This document shows, piece after piece, positions 14,824 through 22,164 of a stretch of 64,000 nt of DNA. The translations under genes were made by a program, and so were the position numbers. The stretch's first letter is position 1; every line of letters begins with the position of its first letter. Source of the stretch: a virus. The notes beneath the pieces are model-generated. The model had not been told where the DNA came from. It did no database searches and worked only from the letters and a program-made list of their open reading frames with translations. The stretch is taken from positions 26,420-90,419 of IMG/VR virus record IMGVR_UViG_3300047550_003482; one strand, given 5' to 3'.

Positions 14824-15041
14824 TATTCTACTCCAAAATATTCTTTGATCATTTTACCGGGATATTCTCCACCATCATACGCATAGTTGCCAATCATAGC
14901 ACACTTTTGAATAATCAACTCGGCGAACGTTTGCATTTGCTTATAATTCCCGCCAATACCCCATCTACCCACTTTTATATCCTCACCAAAATCGGTGAGC
15001 ACTCCAGCCTGTTCAGCAAGTTCTTTAATTCGTTCGTTCAT
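14823..15041 (-). CDS. NERI-family small phage protein
   Basis: 72 residues. Opens NERIKELAEQAGVL, has FAELIIQKCAMIG in the middle and ends MIKEYFGVE. The C-terminal GGAGTAGAATAATG region encodes GVE and at the same time supplies the ribosome site of the next gene. First member of the tandem array on this side. Function unknown. Confidence 0.85.
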   Translation of the reverse strand: MNERIKELAEQAGVLTDFGEDIKVGRWGIGGNYKQMQTFAELIIQKCAMIGNYAYDGGEYPGKMIKEYFGVE

Positions 15042-15220
15042 TTACCTTGTCCTTGTTCAACAATCCGCATGATATGTTCGACCCATTCCGGATTACGATC
15101 AATAATTTCATCAATTACTGTATCCTGTTCAGCAAGACTGCGCTTATCTAGTGTGGGATTACGCAAACAGTCGATTATTTCATCCAAGGTTAGATTTTTA
15201 TCATTGCCGATCTTAATCAT
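15038..15220 (-). CDS. Small hypothetical protein
   Basis: 60 residues, acidic and helical (TLDEIIDCLRNPTLDKRS, EHIMRIVEQGQGK). Overlaps NERI genes on both sides by 4 bases. Confidence 0.6.
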   Translation of the reverse strand: MIKIGNDKNLTLDEIIDCLRNPTLDKRSLAEQDTVIDEIIDRNPEWVEHIMRIVEQGQGK

Positions 15221-15450
15221 TCTTCAACTCCTAAATGTTCAGCAATATATTTGCTTGCCAAGACACAACCGTTAGCTTCTTTAATATCACCATGCTCTTC
15301 ATATCCAACAGCAGCAACATCGCACATACGCATACACTCCCTAATAATTAGCTCGGCGAACTTCTCAAACTTGTGTTCAATACCAAGTCTTTCCATTTCG
15401 GGCTTGTGAAACCCAGCCTCGTTAAAAAGTTTTTCAATTCGTTTATTCAT
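15217..15450 (-). CDS. NERI-family small phage protein
   Basis: 77 residues from MNKRIEKLFNEAGFHK; the longer in-frame start overlaps the zinc-protein gene and is rejected. Core KFEKFAELIIRECMRMC and C-terminal IAEHLGVEE. Between core and tail it has a longer insert (AAVGYEEHGDIKEANG). Confidence 0.85.
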   Translation of the reverse strand: MNKRIEKLFNEAGFHKPEMERLGIEHKFEKFAELIIRECMRMCDVAAVGYEEHGDIKEANGCVLASKYIAEHLGVEE

Positions 15451-15451
15451 T

Positions 15452-15694
15452 TTACACCCTTCTATTCCACTTGTCAATACATTCTTGACGACTATCACCG
15501 CTGATTTCAACACCACAACCACCTGATGTTGTTACACAATGAATACTGTAACACCACTGTTCTTTTGGTACTTCTCGGTAGTTGTGATAAGAACGATGAC
15601 CGTTAGCTCTAGGTTCCCAGCCAATACCGTTTGGATATAAGGTATCTGGATCATCTAGATCAACAGCATGACCGCAGAATGGGCAGGGTTTCAT
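15452..15694 (-). CDS. Lar-like zinc-finger protein
   Basis: 80 residues. MKPCPFCGHAVDLDDPD with a later SIHCVTTSGGCGVEISG and CIDKWNRRV follows the restriction-alleviation (Lar-like) pattern: CPFCG, a central Cys/Gly pair, and an N-x-W-N-R end. Lar modulates type I restriction in enterobacteria. The short zinc-binding fold alone is the safe statement; an anti-restriction role is inference. Confidence 0.72.
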   Translation of the reverse strand: MKPCPFCGHAVDLDDPDTLYPNGIGWEPRANGHRSYHNYREVPKEQWCYSIHCVTTSGGCGVEISGDSRQECIDKWNRRV

Positions 15695-15695
15695 T

Positions 15696-15920
15696 TCATT
15701 TTACTCCGAAATGTTTTTCTATTGCTTGAATAGGGTCAACACAATTATATTCGAAACCGTCGATAAACTTAAGAGACATTCTATATGTAGAAAGAATATC
15801 AGTGACCTCAAGTAGTATTAGTTTAGCATATCGTTCAGTATCAAAATACCAAATTGGTTCACCATCAACAATTTTTTCTTCCCAACATTGATCTTCTAGT
15901 CTACGCAAATGCTTGTTCAT
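15696..15920 (-). CDS. Divergent NERI-family protein
   Basis: 74 residues. Opens MNKHLRRLEDQC, has RYAKLILLEVTDI where others have KFAELIVREC, and ends AIEKHFGVK. Weakened conservation in the head marks an older member. ATGA junction with the 50-residue gene upstream. Confidence 0.75.
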   Translation of the reverse strand: MNKHLRRLEDQCWEEKIVDGEPIWYFDTERYAKLILLEVTDILSTYRMSLKFIDGFEYNCVDPIQAIEKHFGVK

Positions 15921-16069
15921 TTTTTATTCCCGTTATTCTGCATCTGTCGCTTATAGTATTCATCCATGGTCTTTTTCCACTGTTCTGGTGTTGAATCACG
16001 TAAGTAGCCCTGTGGCTTACTAGTGCGACCACCACTATTAAAACTATGATATGCTGTTCTAAAACTCAT
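15917..16069 (-). CDS. Small hypothetical protein
   Basis: 50 residues: SFRTAYHSFNSGGRTSKPQG, then a charged helix (STPEQWKKTMDEYYKRQ). Both ends use ATGA overlaps. A broken copy of its 5' part lies at 39650-39715. Confidence 0.7.
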   Translation of the reverse strand: MSFRTAYHSFNSGGRTSKPQGYLRDSTPEQWKKTMDEYYKRQMQNNGNKK

Positions 16070-16263
16070 TCCTCAACTCCGAAATGTTTTCTAATCAAGT
16101 CTGATGATTGATATGGTTCCGCTTTGTTAGCAATACCCGCACATTCCTGAACAATTAAATCACCAAACAATCGCCAATCAAAATCACCAATATATTCACG
16201 GTCACTGCCATGATCTTTTTTCAAGCCTGCCTGTTTGGCGATTTCCAACATTCGTTCTTTCAT
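16066..16263 (-). CDS. NERI-family small phage protein
   Basis: 65 residues: KERMLEIAKQAGLKKD, then LFGDLIVQECAGIAN, ending LIRKHFGVEE. Tail codons carry GGAGTTGAGG upstream of the next ATG. Confidence 0.83.
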   Translation of the reverse strand: MKERMLEIAKQAGLKKDHGSDREYIGDFDWRLFGDLIVQECAGIANKAEPYQSSDLIRKHFGVEE

Positions 16264-16526
16264 TCTTCAACTCCGAAATGTTCTTTTACTCGTCTTGCTG
16301 CATTTTGAACAGCATTGGCGCTTTCAAATTCATCTTTATCCCAGTACCACTTTGATTCTTTAAGAATAGTAGTTATACATTCCTGAACAATCAACTCGGC
16401 GAACTTTTCTAAGCCATCTAGTGATGGGATTACTGTCATTCCATCATTGGCATTGTCAAGTGCTTTTGTTTTACTGTAGTAGATCATTCCGGACTGTGCA
16501 GCAAGTTCACAAATTCGTTCATTCAT
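16260..16526 (-). CDS. NERI-family small phage protein
   Basis: 88 residues: NERICELAAQSGMIYY, core GLEKFAELIVQECITTIL, tail RVKEHFGVEE. Longer variable loops than most members. Confidence 0.85.
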   Translation of the reverse strand: MNERICELAAQSGMIYYSKTKALDNANDGMTVIPSLDGLEKFAELIVQECITTILKESKWYWDKDEFESANAVQNAARRVKEHFGVEE

Positions 16527-16779
16527 GTGCAGACCTCACAAGGTTACTGGCAAAATCTTTGGCACGGGCACGGGCAAACTTAACATATGCTGGGTTTTGG
16601 TCATTGATCAAATTCATACCTAGCCAGATTGGAACCCACCGATCAATACGTTCTATCCAACTATCCCAATTAAACTTTGGCCCACGATATCGTGGATTCA
16701 TCATACAAGCAAATTCGCTAGCGATATTTGCGTAGATGATGTTACAAATTTGTAGTTGTTTTCGTTCACTTAGTTTCAT
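16519..16779 (-). CDS. Hypothetical protein
   Basis: 86 residues. Helical start (RKQLQICNIIYANIASEFACM), then MNPRYRGPKFNWDSWIERID and a basic C terminus. Overlaps the NERI gene downstream by 8 bases. Confidence 0.62.
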   Translation of the reverse strand: MKLSERKQLQICNIIYANIASEFACMMNPRYRGPKFNWDSWIERIDRWVPIWLGMNLINDQNPAYVKFARARAKDFASNLVRSAHE

Positions 16780-16788
16780 TTTAATTCC

Positions 16789-16926
16789 CTACAGTAAAAA
16801 TACTATGCCTTCATCATCAACTACTTCGTCAATTGAAGTTTCCTCGTCATCATATGGGCTCTTAAAGAAGACTCTAGCATTTAGGTCTTGTTTTTGGAGT
16901 AACTCAATCAGTTGTGCTACAGTCAT
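16789..16926 (-). CDS. Small acidic protein of the MTVxxLIxLLQ type
   Basis: 45 residues: MTVAQLIELLQKQDLNARV, then an acidic strand region. It resembles the 53-residue protein at 40160-40321 (MTVQELIRILQTLDPDEEV), so the window holds at least two members. Common small phage proteins of unknown use. Confidence 0.7.
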   Translation of the reverse strand: MTVAQLIELLQKQDLNARVFFKSPYDDEETSIDEVVDDEGIVFLL

Positions 16927-16928
16927 TA

Positions 16929-17123
16929 TTATGAATCCTGACAATTACAATCACCAGTACCGAAACAAGGTTCTCCACAATGTGGGCAACCTATAGTAGG
17001 ATGTGGATCTAACTTATTGAGAACTTTATAGTATTCTGCTGTACCAACCGGACCTCCACAGTCCATAGCGATTGCACAATGTGAATATCCTTTATCCAAC
17101 AGTTTCTTGATTTGCTCATTCAT
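16929..17123 (-). CDS. Small zinc-ribbon protein
   Basis: 64 residues from MNEQIKKLLDKG, whose ATG overlaps the stop of the upstream gene. The first part resembles a helix-turn-helix (YSHCAIAMDCGGPVGTAEY). The C-terminal IGCPHCGEPCFGTGDCNC has five cysteines for zinc. Confidence 0.68.
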   Translation of the reverse strand: MNEQIKKLLDKGYSHCAIAMDCGGPVGTAEYYKVLNKLDPHPTIGCPHCGEPCFGTGDCNCQDS

Positions 17124-17311
17124 TTTACAGGTGTCCAATGAATGCCCAAGACTTTTTTAATCATCCAACGTTGAAAGCGATTGGGTGGTTTTTCAACGTA
17201 GATACAAATATATGTGGCATAAGCATCTGGAATTTCACGAAAACTTATCTTCCAATTTGGTTTAGGAGGCTCATGGAATTTCCATCCATCATTATGGTTT
17301 TTTTGGTTCAT
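17120..17311 (-). CDS. Small conserved phage protein
   Basis: 63 residues. EPPKPNWKISFREI and EKPPNRFQRWMIKKVLGIHW; the P-P-N-R-F-Q-R-W-M motif is familiar from phages. The C-terminal amphipathic helix could touch membranes. Overlaps the upstream gene by 20 bases. Confidence 0.68.
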   Translation of the reverse strand: MNQKNHNDGWKFHEPPKPNWKISFREIPDAYATYICIYVEKPPNRFQRWMIKKVLGIHWTPVK

Positions 17312-17630
17312 CTTCTGCCTTCAACTTCTTCTTCAATTGTCTAATTTCAGCCTTAAGATTACGATTCTCATAGTCTGCCCAACCAGCACGTTCCTGCATC
17401 TCATGCATTTGCTTGGCAAAGTCACGATCACTGGGTGTAACATCTTCTTCTGGAATAACGAAGAACTTACCTTGATCCCAATCGAATCCTGGATAAACGT
17501 TTTTTACTTTGACGAATGGTGTGCCGCCAACTGTAGAGTATGGTAGTTTGATCTGAATGACAACTTCGTCATCATCACGACTGTCACGGTGGTATAGATC
17601 AACTAGCCGTTTAAGTTCACTGAATTTCAT
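17292..17630 (-). CDS. Conserved phage protein with C-terminal coiled coil
   Basis: 112 residues. The N-terminal half is a small alpha/beta domain (DDDEVVIQIKLPYSTVGGTP, NVYPGFDWDQGKFFVIPEED). The second half is a charged helix ending NLKAEIRQLKKKLKAED. The FDWDxGKFFI pattern is common in environmental phages. Confidence 0.72.
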   Translation of the reverse strand: MKFSELKRLVDLYHRDSRDDDEVVIQIKLPYSTVGGTPFVKVKNVYPGFDWDQGKFFVIPEEDVTPSDRDFAKQMHEMQERAGWADYENRNLKAEIRQLKKKLKAEDEPKKP

Positions 17631-17797
17631 TTTTTCTCATCCCATTCTATTCCACGGTCCTTAAACCATTTACGACGAACAGCCTTTTCTTGTTCTGTCT
17701 TAGCATGGAAAAACCAACTTTTGTAACCATTAACAAACAAGACCGCATCTGCGATAACAAAGCCTGCAATGACAATACCTAGTGAAAGTAGTCCCAT
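17627..17797 (-). CDS. Small single-pass membrane protein
   Basis: 56 residues. MGLLSLGIVIAGFVIADAVLF is a membrane helix; the remainder is basic (KTEQEKAVRRKWFKDRGIEW). ATGA overlap with the next gene. Confidence 0.68.
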   Translation of the reverse strand: MGLLSLGIVIAGFVIADAVLFVNGYKSWFFHAKTEQEKAVRRKWFKDRGIEWDEKK

Positions 17798-17798
17798 A

Positions 17799-17969
17799 TT
17801 ATTCTACCTCAAATAGTTCATAGTCAGCATAAGATACACTGGCCCGTTTATTCAAATCATTAATCTCAGCACGGGCTTTTTCAACAGAGTCAACAACACA
17901 ATAAATTCTACGCTGTTCTCCATTTCCCGGATAATATTCATCGTAATAGACAACAAAAACTTCGTTCAT
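17799..17969 (-). CDS. Small hypothetical protein
   Basis: 56 residues from MNEVFVVYYDEYYPGN, chosen because GGAGTG from the upstream NERI tail sits at the right distance. It continues RIYCVVDSVEKARAEI, a small alpha/beta fold. Confidence 0.65.
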   Translation of the reverse strand: MNEVFVVYYDEYYPGNGEQRRIYCVVDSVEKARAEINDLNKRASVSYADYELFEVE

Positions 17970-17971
17970 TA

Positions 17972-18184
17972 TTACACTCCAAATTTGCTCTTGATACTGT
18001 CGATTATAGCACGACATGCCCAGGAAATGTCTTCATTTTCAAAATTTGTTATGCCCATCAGGGCAACTTCTGACACACAATCCTGTACGACCATCTCAGT
18101 GTATCTCTCTAGATACTTGTTATCTGCGGCGACATACTGAGTCATACCAGAATCTTCCGCAAGTTTATGAATTCGTTCGTTCAT
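17972..18184 (-). CDS. NERI-family small phage protein
   Basis: 70 residues: NERIHKLAEDSGMTQY, core RYTEMVVQDCVSEVA, tail SIKSKFGV, here without the final Glu but with GGAGTG still present as the ribosome site for the following gene. Confidence 0.83.
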   Translation of the reverse strand: MNERIHKLAEDSGMTQYVAADNKYLERYTEMVVQDCVSEVALMGITNFENEDISWACRAIIDSIKSKFGV

Positions 18185-18384
18185 TTTTTAACTCCAAAGT
18201 ACATTTTCATTTGTTTTGCGGTTCGCTTACACAAGTCTAGTTCTTGTTTGGAATAAACCGGCATAACATTATTCACGTATGTAGCACATTCCCGCACAAT
18301 GGCTTCGGCGAATTTTATTTCTTGCTCTGTTGCTGCTGATCCATATACTTGTTCAGCAATCTGGCGAATTTTTTCGTTCATCAT
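18181..18384 (-). CDS. NERI-family small phage protein
   Basis: 67 residues: NEKIRQIAEQVYGSAA, core KFAEAIVRECATYV, tail QMKMYFGVKK. Two adjacent start codons; either Met fits. Confidence 0.83.
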   Translation of the reverse strand: MMNEKIRQIAEQVYGSAATEQEIKFAEAIVRECATYVNNVMPVYSKQELDLCKRTAKQMKMYFGVKK

Positions 18385-18587
18385 TCAACTCCAAAATGTC
18401 GATACAAAACACCCTTAGCCCACATACCGTCCTCAGCACCATCATCTAGCTGTGCGGCAGATTCGCGAATCAGTTCAGCGGCAAACTTATCAAAAACGTC
18501 TTCACTGACAACATACAAACCGTCACTCCGACGGTTCATCTTTGACATACCAGCACTTACAGCAAGTTCTCGGATACGTTCGTTCAT
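18381..18587 (-). CDS. NERI-family small phage protein
   Basis: 68 residues: NERIRELAVSAGMSKM, core KFAAELIRESAAQL, tail LYRHFGVE. The conserved Cys of the core is Ser here. Confidence 0.84.
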   Translation of the reverse strand: MNERIRELAVSAGMSKMNRRSDGLYVVSEDVFDKFAAELIRESAAQLDDGAEDGMWAKGVLYRHFGVE

Positions 18588-18760
18588 ACTGTTAAACTCC
18601 CCTTCTGCTTACGACTCTCTTGATGCTCTTCAGGTGAACGGTTTACACACAACCCACCATCATACAACATGGGTTGACCGCACCACGCTAGCCATTCTAG
18701 AGTAGGTAGTGTAAATTTTCTACCAGTTGTGTTCCATGCCATTTTAAATTCTTCGTTCAT
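18584..18760 (-). CDS. Small hypothetical protein
   Basis: 58 residues (MNEEFKMAWNTTGRKFTLPT, LEWLAWCGQPMLYDGG). ATGA overlaps at both ends. No family recognised. Confidence 0.65.
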   Translation of the reverse strand: MNEEFKMAWNTTGRKFTLPTLEWLAWCGQPMLYDGGLCVNRSPEEHQESRKQKGSLTV

Positions 18761-19059
18761 TTCATCGTCCTCCCAATCTCTGCTGCCGCCCTGACGATGG
18801 CGCGGCGGGTGGCGGCGTAGGGGTCGGCATCCGTTTCAGAAATAAGTGTTGGGTCATACGGAGCCACGGCATAAGAAGCATCGTATTCATCGCTACGCCG
18901 CACAGTAATGTTCAACTTCACCGACAGCCTGAAAGCATCGCCGTCGTCGGTGAGGGGGTTCCACCGACTGAGTATGTGTTCAAATGGTTCTGGGCTGGGC
19001 CACTCACCCGCCGCCTTCGCAGCAAACTGTAGCAACTCACGATCAGTTTCAGTCATCAT
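18757..19059 (-). CDS. Conserved phage/prophage small protein
   Basis: 100 residues. AAKAAGEWP, SRWNPLTDDGDAFRLSVKL, and a C-terminal YAATRRAIVRAAAEIGR. The W-N-P-L-x-D-D-G-D-A-x-R-L pattern recurs in many phages and prophages. Of the possible starts (GTG 19065, ATG 19059, ATG 19056) the first ATG is used here. GC content looks higher than in its neighbours, consistent with recent transfer. Confidence 0.75.
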   Translation of the reverse strand: MMTETDRELLQFAAKAAGEWPSPEPFEHILSRWNPLTDDGDAFRLSVKLNITVRRSDEYDASYAVAPYDPTLISETDADPYAATRRAIVRAAAEIGRTMK

Positions 19060-19061
19060 GA

Positions 19062-19289
19062 TCACTTCTTCTTCAAGAAAGTCTTTTCGTAATTGTCGAT
19101 CATAGCAGTCTGACGCTCATTCTGAGCCCGCAACCGCTTGAGTTCGATTTCACGAAAGCCCACTTGAGCGCCCAGGAAGTCGATCTGCTCGAGGCACTCT
19201 TCGAAAATCTTCCACATCTTCTCAGTATCGTGAGACACCAACAGCGCCTTCTGGATGATCTTGATACGAAAGCTCATGTCGTCACTCAT
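19062..19289 (-). CDS. Coiled-coil small protein
   Basis: 75 residues from MSDDMSFRIKIIQKAL, placed by AAGGAG six bases before. Long charged helices (EECLEQIDFLGAQVGFREIE, LKRLRAQNERQTAMIDNYE) predict a coiled coil. First gene behind the promoter at 19320-19348. Confidence 0.68.
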   Translation of the reverse strand: MSDDMSFRIKIIQKALLVSHDTEKMWKIFEECLEQIDFLGAQVGFREIELKRLRAQNERQTAMIDNYEKTFLKKK

Positions 19290-19319
19290 GCTGCACTCCT
19301 TACTGCTCACTAGAAATAC

Positions 19320-19348
19320 AGTATAGCACTAGACCGATTTATTGTCAA
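19320..19348 (-). promoter_or_regulatory. Sigma-70-type early promoter
   Basis: TTGACA (19343-19348), 17 bp, TATACT (19320-19325), minus strand. Spacer and leader are nearly identical to those at 22.1, 37.6, 38.3, 40.8 and 42.7 kb. It could read the whole NERI operon from 19.3 down to 14.8 kb. Confidence 0.86.
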
Positions 19349-20031
19349 GATTTCTGAAACTCCCTGCGCCAATCGTTCAGAGAATAACCCCAAACTACTT
19401 GGCCATTACGAATCACTTTACCCATTTTTTCATATTCCAACAACCCGCTAACTGCTGACAAATACTTTACTATCTCCTGTGGTAGAGCTTTCTCCCATTT
19501 GTTAGAACGAATCATTTTTGCTAATTCAATGATTCTTTGATCTTTAAGACAGGCTTCAAGTGGCATTTCATAAATGATAAACAGTGCGATAGCATGACTG
19601 ATTTTGTCTACTAGTGAAACTTTTGAATCATCATCAAACTGTGTATTCACCCTAATAAAAGTTTCTAGTGGCCACTCGTTTTGGTCAATACGCCAGTTGC
19701 GAAGACCATAGATTACATCATCAGTTATCATCTGTTTCTGTAGTTGTTCAGCATAACTGATAAGTTGATGATCATAAGAATCATCATCTACGTCTTCAAT
19801 ATCCACAAGTTTACGAATTAGTTGATAAACAACAGCATCATTTTTGATTACTAGGGCAGGATGTTCACCACTGCCTCCACCGATACTAAGATAGTATTGA
19901 TTGATTACTTCAGTAGTATCGTCATCAATATCGATAAGATAAGACAGTGGCTTTTCCTCTAGAACCCAATAGATGGGTAATCCAAAAAATTTGGCCACAT
20001 GGGCGTGTTCTAATGAATCAATTGATGACAT
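19345..20031 (-). CDS. Hypothetical protein
   Basis: 228 residues, acidic. An N-terminal alpha/beta part (IYWVLEEKPLSYLIDIDDDT) with a Ser/Gly turn (YYLSIGGGSGEHPAL) is followed by mainly helical sequence. The last residues overlap the -35 of the promoter at 19320-19348. No family recognised. Confidence 0.68.
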   Translation of the reverse strand: MSSIDSLEHAHVAKFFGLPIYWVLEEKPLSYLIDIDDDTTEVINQYYLSIGGGSGEHPALVIKNDAVVYQLIRKLVDIEDVDDDSYDHQLISYAEQLQKQMITDDVIYGLRNWRIDQNEWPLETFIRVNTQFDDDSKVSLVDKISHAIALFIIYEMPLEACLKDQRIIELAKMIRSNKWEKALPQEIVKYLSAVSGLLEYEKMGKVIRNGQVVWGYSLNDWRREFQKS

Positions 20032-20034
20032 GAT

Positions 20035-20238
20035 TTATCCAAGACTTCTACCTTGTTCTTCCCAATATGGATCGTCAAGTCTACTTTCTATATACTTTTC
20101 ATGGACGCGATAAAATTCTAACCAAACCATTTGATCTTCAAAAATTAGAGTTGGCACCCAAGCAAACACCCGCCTAGTTCTATAGTCACCGTGTTCGGGT
20201 GATTTTTTTTGAATTTTAGGCTCTACTCTCCAACGCAT
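20035..20238 (-). CDS. Small basic hypothetical protein
   Basis: 67 residues from MRWRVEPKIQKK. GGAG from the end of the upstream gene lies 8 bases before. Aromatic, basic middle (RTRRVFAWVPTLIFEDQMVW). Unknown. Confidence 0.62.
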   Translation of the reverse strand: MRWRVEPKIQKKSPEHGDYRTRRVFAWVPTLIFEDQMVWLEFYRVHEKYIESRLDDPYWEEQGRSLG

Positions 20239-20240
20239 TT

Positions 20241-20768
20241 TCAAAACTCCTTAACATCATGCTTTTTGATTTGATCTTCCTTATTGATTTGATTCCAAAG
20301 AATTTCTTCTATCAATTTGTTCAGAGTAATGTCACGTTCATGAGCCAACATCATCAACTTAAACATTTCACTATCCTCTAGATCAATTGGAACTGATATA
20401 CGGGTATCGTATGACTTGCCCGATTTGATAGCAAGAGCCTTTTGAATCCAATCGTCATCAACGTCAAGGTCAATGTACTTTACATCGTCCCACGCCTGAT
20501 CTCTTCCATCTGAAGAATATTGTTCAAACGATTTTACCCAATCAGGGTTGATTAGACGATAGGCACGTTGATGCTTGTAATCGCAAGCTTCAACCATAAA
20601 CACTACCTGTGTAACGGTATCAAATGTAATACTGAAACTCCAACCATTGTGATCACCGTTCCATGCGCTAAGTATATACGCATTATCGGTAAAACAAACC
20701 CAAGTAAATTTATCACCTTCAGTGATACGGTAATCAACAATTTCCATCCATTCTTTTAGTGTAATCAT
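20241..20768 (-). CDS. Conserved phage protein with ribbon-helix-helix-like C terminus
   Basis: 175 residues. The N-terminal part has WNGDHNGWSFSITFDT and ACDYKHQRAYRLINP. The C-terminal SVPIDLEDSEMFKLMMLAHERD and ITLNKLIEEILWNQI match the strand-helix-helix pattern of ribbon-helix-helix proteins, as in antitoxin-like DNA binders. I recall this C-terminal block from many phages. A DNA-binding role is inference. Confidence 0.75.
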   Translation of the reverse strand: MITLKEWMEIVDYRITEGDKFTWVCFTDNAYILSAWNGDHNGWSFSITFDTVTQVVFMVEACDYKHQRAYRLINPDWVKSFEQYSSDGRDQAWDDVKYIDLDVDDDWIQKALAIKSGKSYDTRISVPIDLEDSEMFKLMMLAHERDITLNKLIEEILWNQINKEDQIKKHDVKEF

Positions 20769-20770
20769 TT

Positions 20771-21226
20771 TTAATCCTTTGTTAGTTTATGCAATAACAG
20801 TAAATGTTCATATGCTGCATGAACACTGGGGTTCTTAGAGTATAACTCCTTCGCAGTTTTTTGTAAAGCATCTATTCCCGCTAATGCAACATTATGGGCA
20901 CTTTCAACGTGTAGAGTATACATATCGTCGCCAAATGCCACTTTCAAATTATCCCAGGCTTGTTTTTGCTCAGGTGTCAGCGGTTTTTTCTTATGACGCA
21001 TCTCACTGGCTTTTACTAGTGCCTGTTCCATTACATCCAATGCTACACGACTAGCGGCAATCAATGCAGCATAATCTGGGTCAATATTATGCCGTGTACT
21101 ACGGCCGCCTGGATAGCACATGATTAAGTGATTACCTTTTGGTAGGGCGCTGACTAGATCATCATCGTATTCTTTTACTGGCACATAGCGCCGCCCAACT
21201 TTTTCATAGAATATTTTCTTTGTCAT
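20771..21226 (-). CDS. Conserved phage protein
   Basis: 151 residues from MTKKIFYEKVGRRYVPVKEY, rejecting the longer frame start. Includes LPKGNHLIMCYPGGRSTRHN and a helical second half. The K-V-G-R-R-Y-V-P-V opening is widely shared by phages; function unknown. Confidence 0.74.
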   Translation of the reverse strand: MTKKIFYEKVGRRYVPVKEYDDDLVSALPKGNHLIMCYPGGRSTRHNIDPDYAALIAASRVALDVMEQALVKASEMRHKKKPLTPEQKQAWDNLKVAFGDDMYTLHVESAHNVALAGIDALQKTAKELYSKNPSVHAAYEHLLLLHKLTKD

Positions 21227-21500
21227 CAGGTTTTTCCCAATCGTTAGTAGTGTAATCCCAATGTCGTTGATCGTAGAAAGCAAACATTAGATCATGCCCA
21301 AACAGCCCTAGTAAGATTTCAAACCCTGCGTGGCTACACCGATGACTTACGACAAGATTGGCAGAAACAATAGTCCTAGATCGTGTTATATCAAGTTCCC
21401 AAAACTTGTACTGCCAAGGTGTAGGACCGGTCCAACTCTTAATACTGTTGAGTTTTTGTTGCGACCAAGGATTGGTGATGTTGAGTGCTAGATGAATCAT
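21204..21500 (-). CDS. Conserved phage protein, paralogue of 51635-51943
   Basis: 98 residues. Ends with HAGFEILLGLFGHDLMFAFY and DQRHWDYTTNDWEKP. The protein at 51635-51943 ends HAGPEFEITLFGVTICLSLP and DNRHWNYDKNTWYK, so the two are diverged paralogues with a common H-A-G, then D-x-R-H-W core. Unknown function. Confidence 0.72.
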   Translation of the reverse strand: MIHLALNITNPWSQQKLNSIKSWTGPTPWQYKFWELDITRSRTIVSANLVVSHRCSHAGFEILLGLFGHDLMFAFYDQRHWDYTTNDWEKPDDKENIL

Positions 21501-21513
21501 TGTAGTATTTTAG

Positions 21514-21846
21514 TTATTTGTTCAACTCCCGATCATGCAGCACAATACCGCGGGCACGATACAACAGCCTCTGATACCTACGTACATTTGAGCCCGGTGG
21601 CCAAAAGTTCATCAAATCTGGATTCCAGATCAATAGCATACAGTGTGCTGGCCAATAGTTTTTGATGTTCTTGGGCACCTCTTGCTTAGTCTCTTTTTCT
21701 ACATACTTGAAGGTTGCCTTGATTAGAGAATCGGCAAATCCTTTCAATTCATTTCTTGCAAAACAAAACACACCTGAAGCTCGACCGCCTTGTTCATCAG
21801 TTGCACCTGCACAACGTGCCAGGTGTTCAATTGTTTGATCGTTCAT
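21514..21846 (-). CDS. Long NERI-related protein
   Basis: 110 residues from MNDQTIEHLARCAGATDE, with a core ELKGFADSLIKATFKYV that parallels KFAELIVREC. The usual tail is replaced by an extra 50 residues rich in Trp, Pro and Arg (NYWPAHCMLLIWNPDLMNFW, RRYQRLLYRARGIVL). It looks like a NERI head joined to another domain. Confidence 0.68.
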   Translation of the reverse strand: MNDQTIEHLARCAGATDEQGGRASGVFCFARNELKGFADSLIKATFKYVEKETKQEVPKNIKNYWPAHCMLLIWNPDLMNFWPPGSNVRRYQRLLYRARGIVLHDRELNK

Positions 21847-21847
21847 T

Positions 21848-22102
21848 TTAGACTCCAAACTCTTTCTTGACACGATTTTCAACGATTTCAGCGTTCGCCC
21901 AACCACACTGAAATTGTACTTCATCCTTGACTTCTGACATCACTGCTGAAATAAGCAACTCGGCGAACTTTTCCAAATCCAGGTTAGTTTTATCTAGGTC
22001 TATATTGTCAGACAGCATAAATTGTCCATCGGACAATTCAATGTATCCTTTTTCTAAGGTAGCACCGGCCCGCACTGCAAGTTGTTCAATTCGTTTGTTC
22101 AT
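21848..22102 (-). CDS. NERI-family small phage protein
   Basis: 84 residues: NKRIEQLAVRAGATLEKG, core DLEKFAELLISAVMSEV, tail RVKKEFGV. First gene behind the promoter at 22135-22163. Confidence 0.83.
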   Translation of the reverse strand: MNKRIEQLAVRAGATLEKGYIELSDGQFMLSDNIDLDKTNLDLEKFAELLISAVMSEVKDEVQFQCGWANAEIVENRVKKEFGV

Positions 22103-22134
22103 TTCAGACTCCAGTTATTACTCACTAGAAATAC

Positions 22135-22163
22135 AGTATAACACTAGCCCGATTTATTGTCAA
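22135..22163 (-). promoter_or_regulatory. Sigma-70-type early promoter
   Basis: TTGACA (22158-22163), 17 bp, TATACT (22135-22140), minus strand. The stop of the upstream gene is 2 bases before the -35. Confidence 0.86.
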
Positions 22164-22164
22164 A

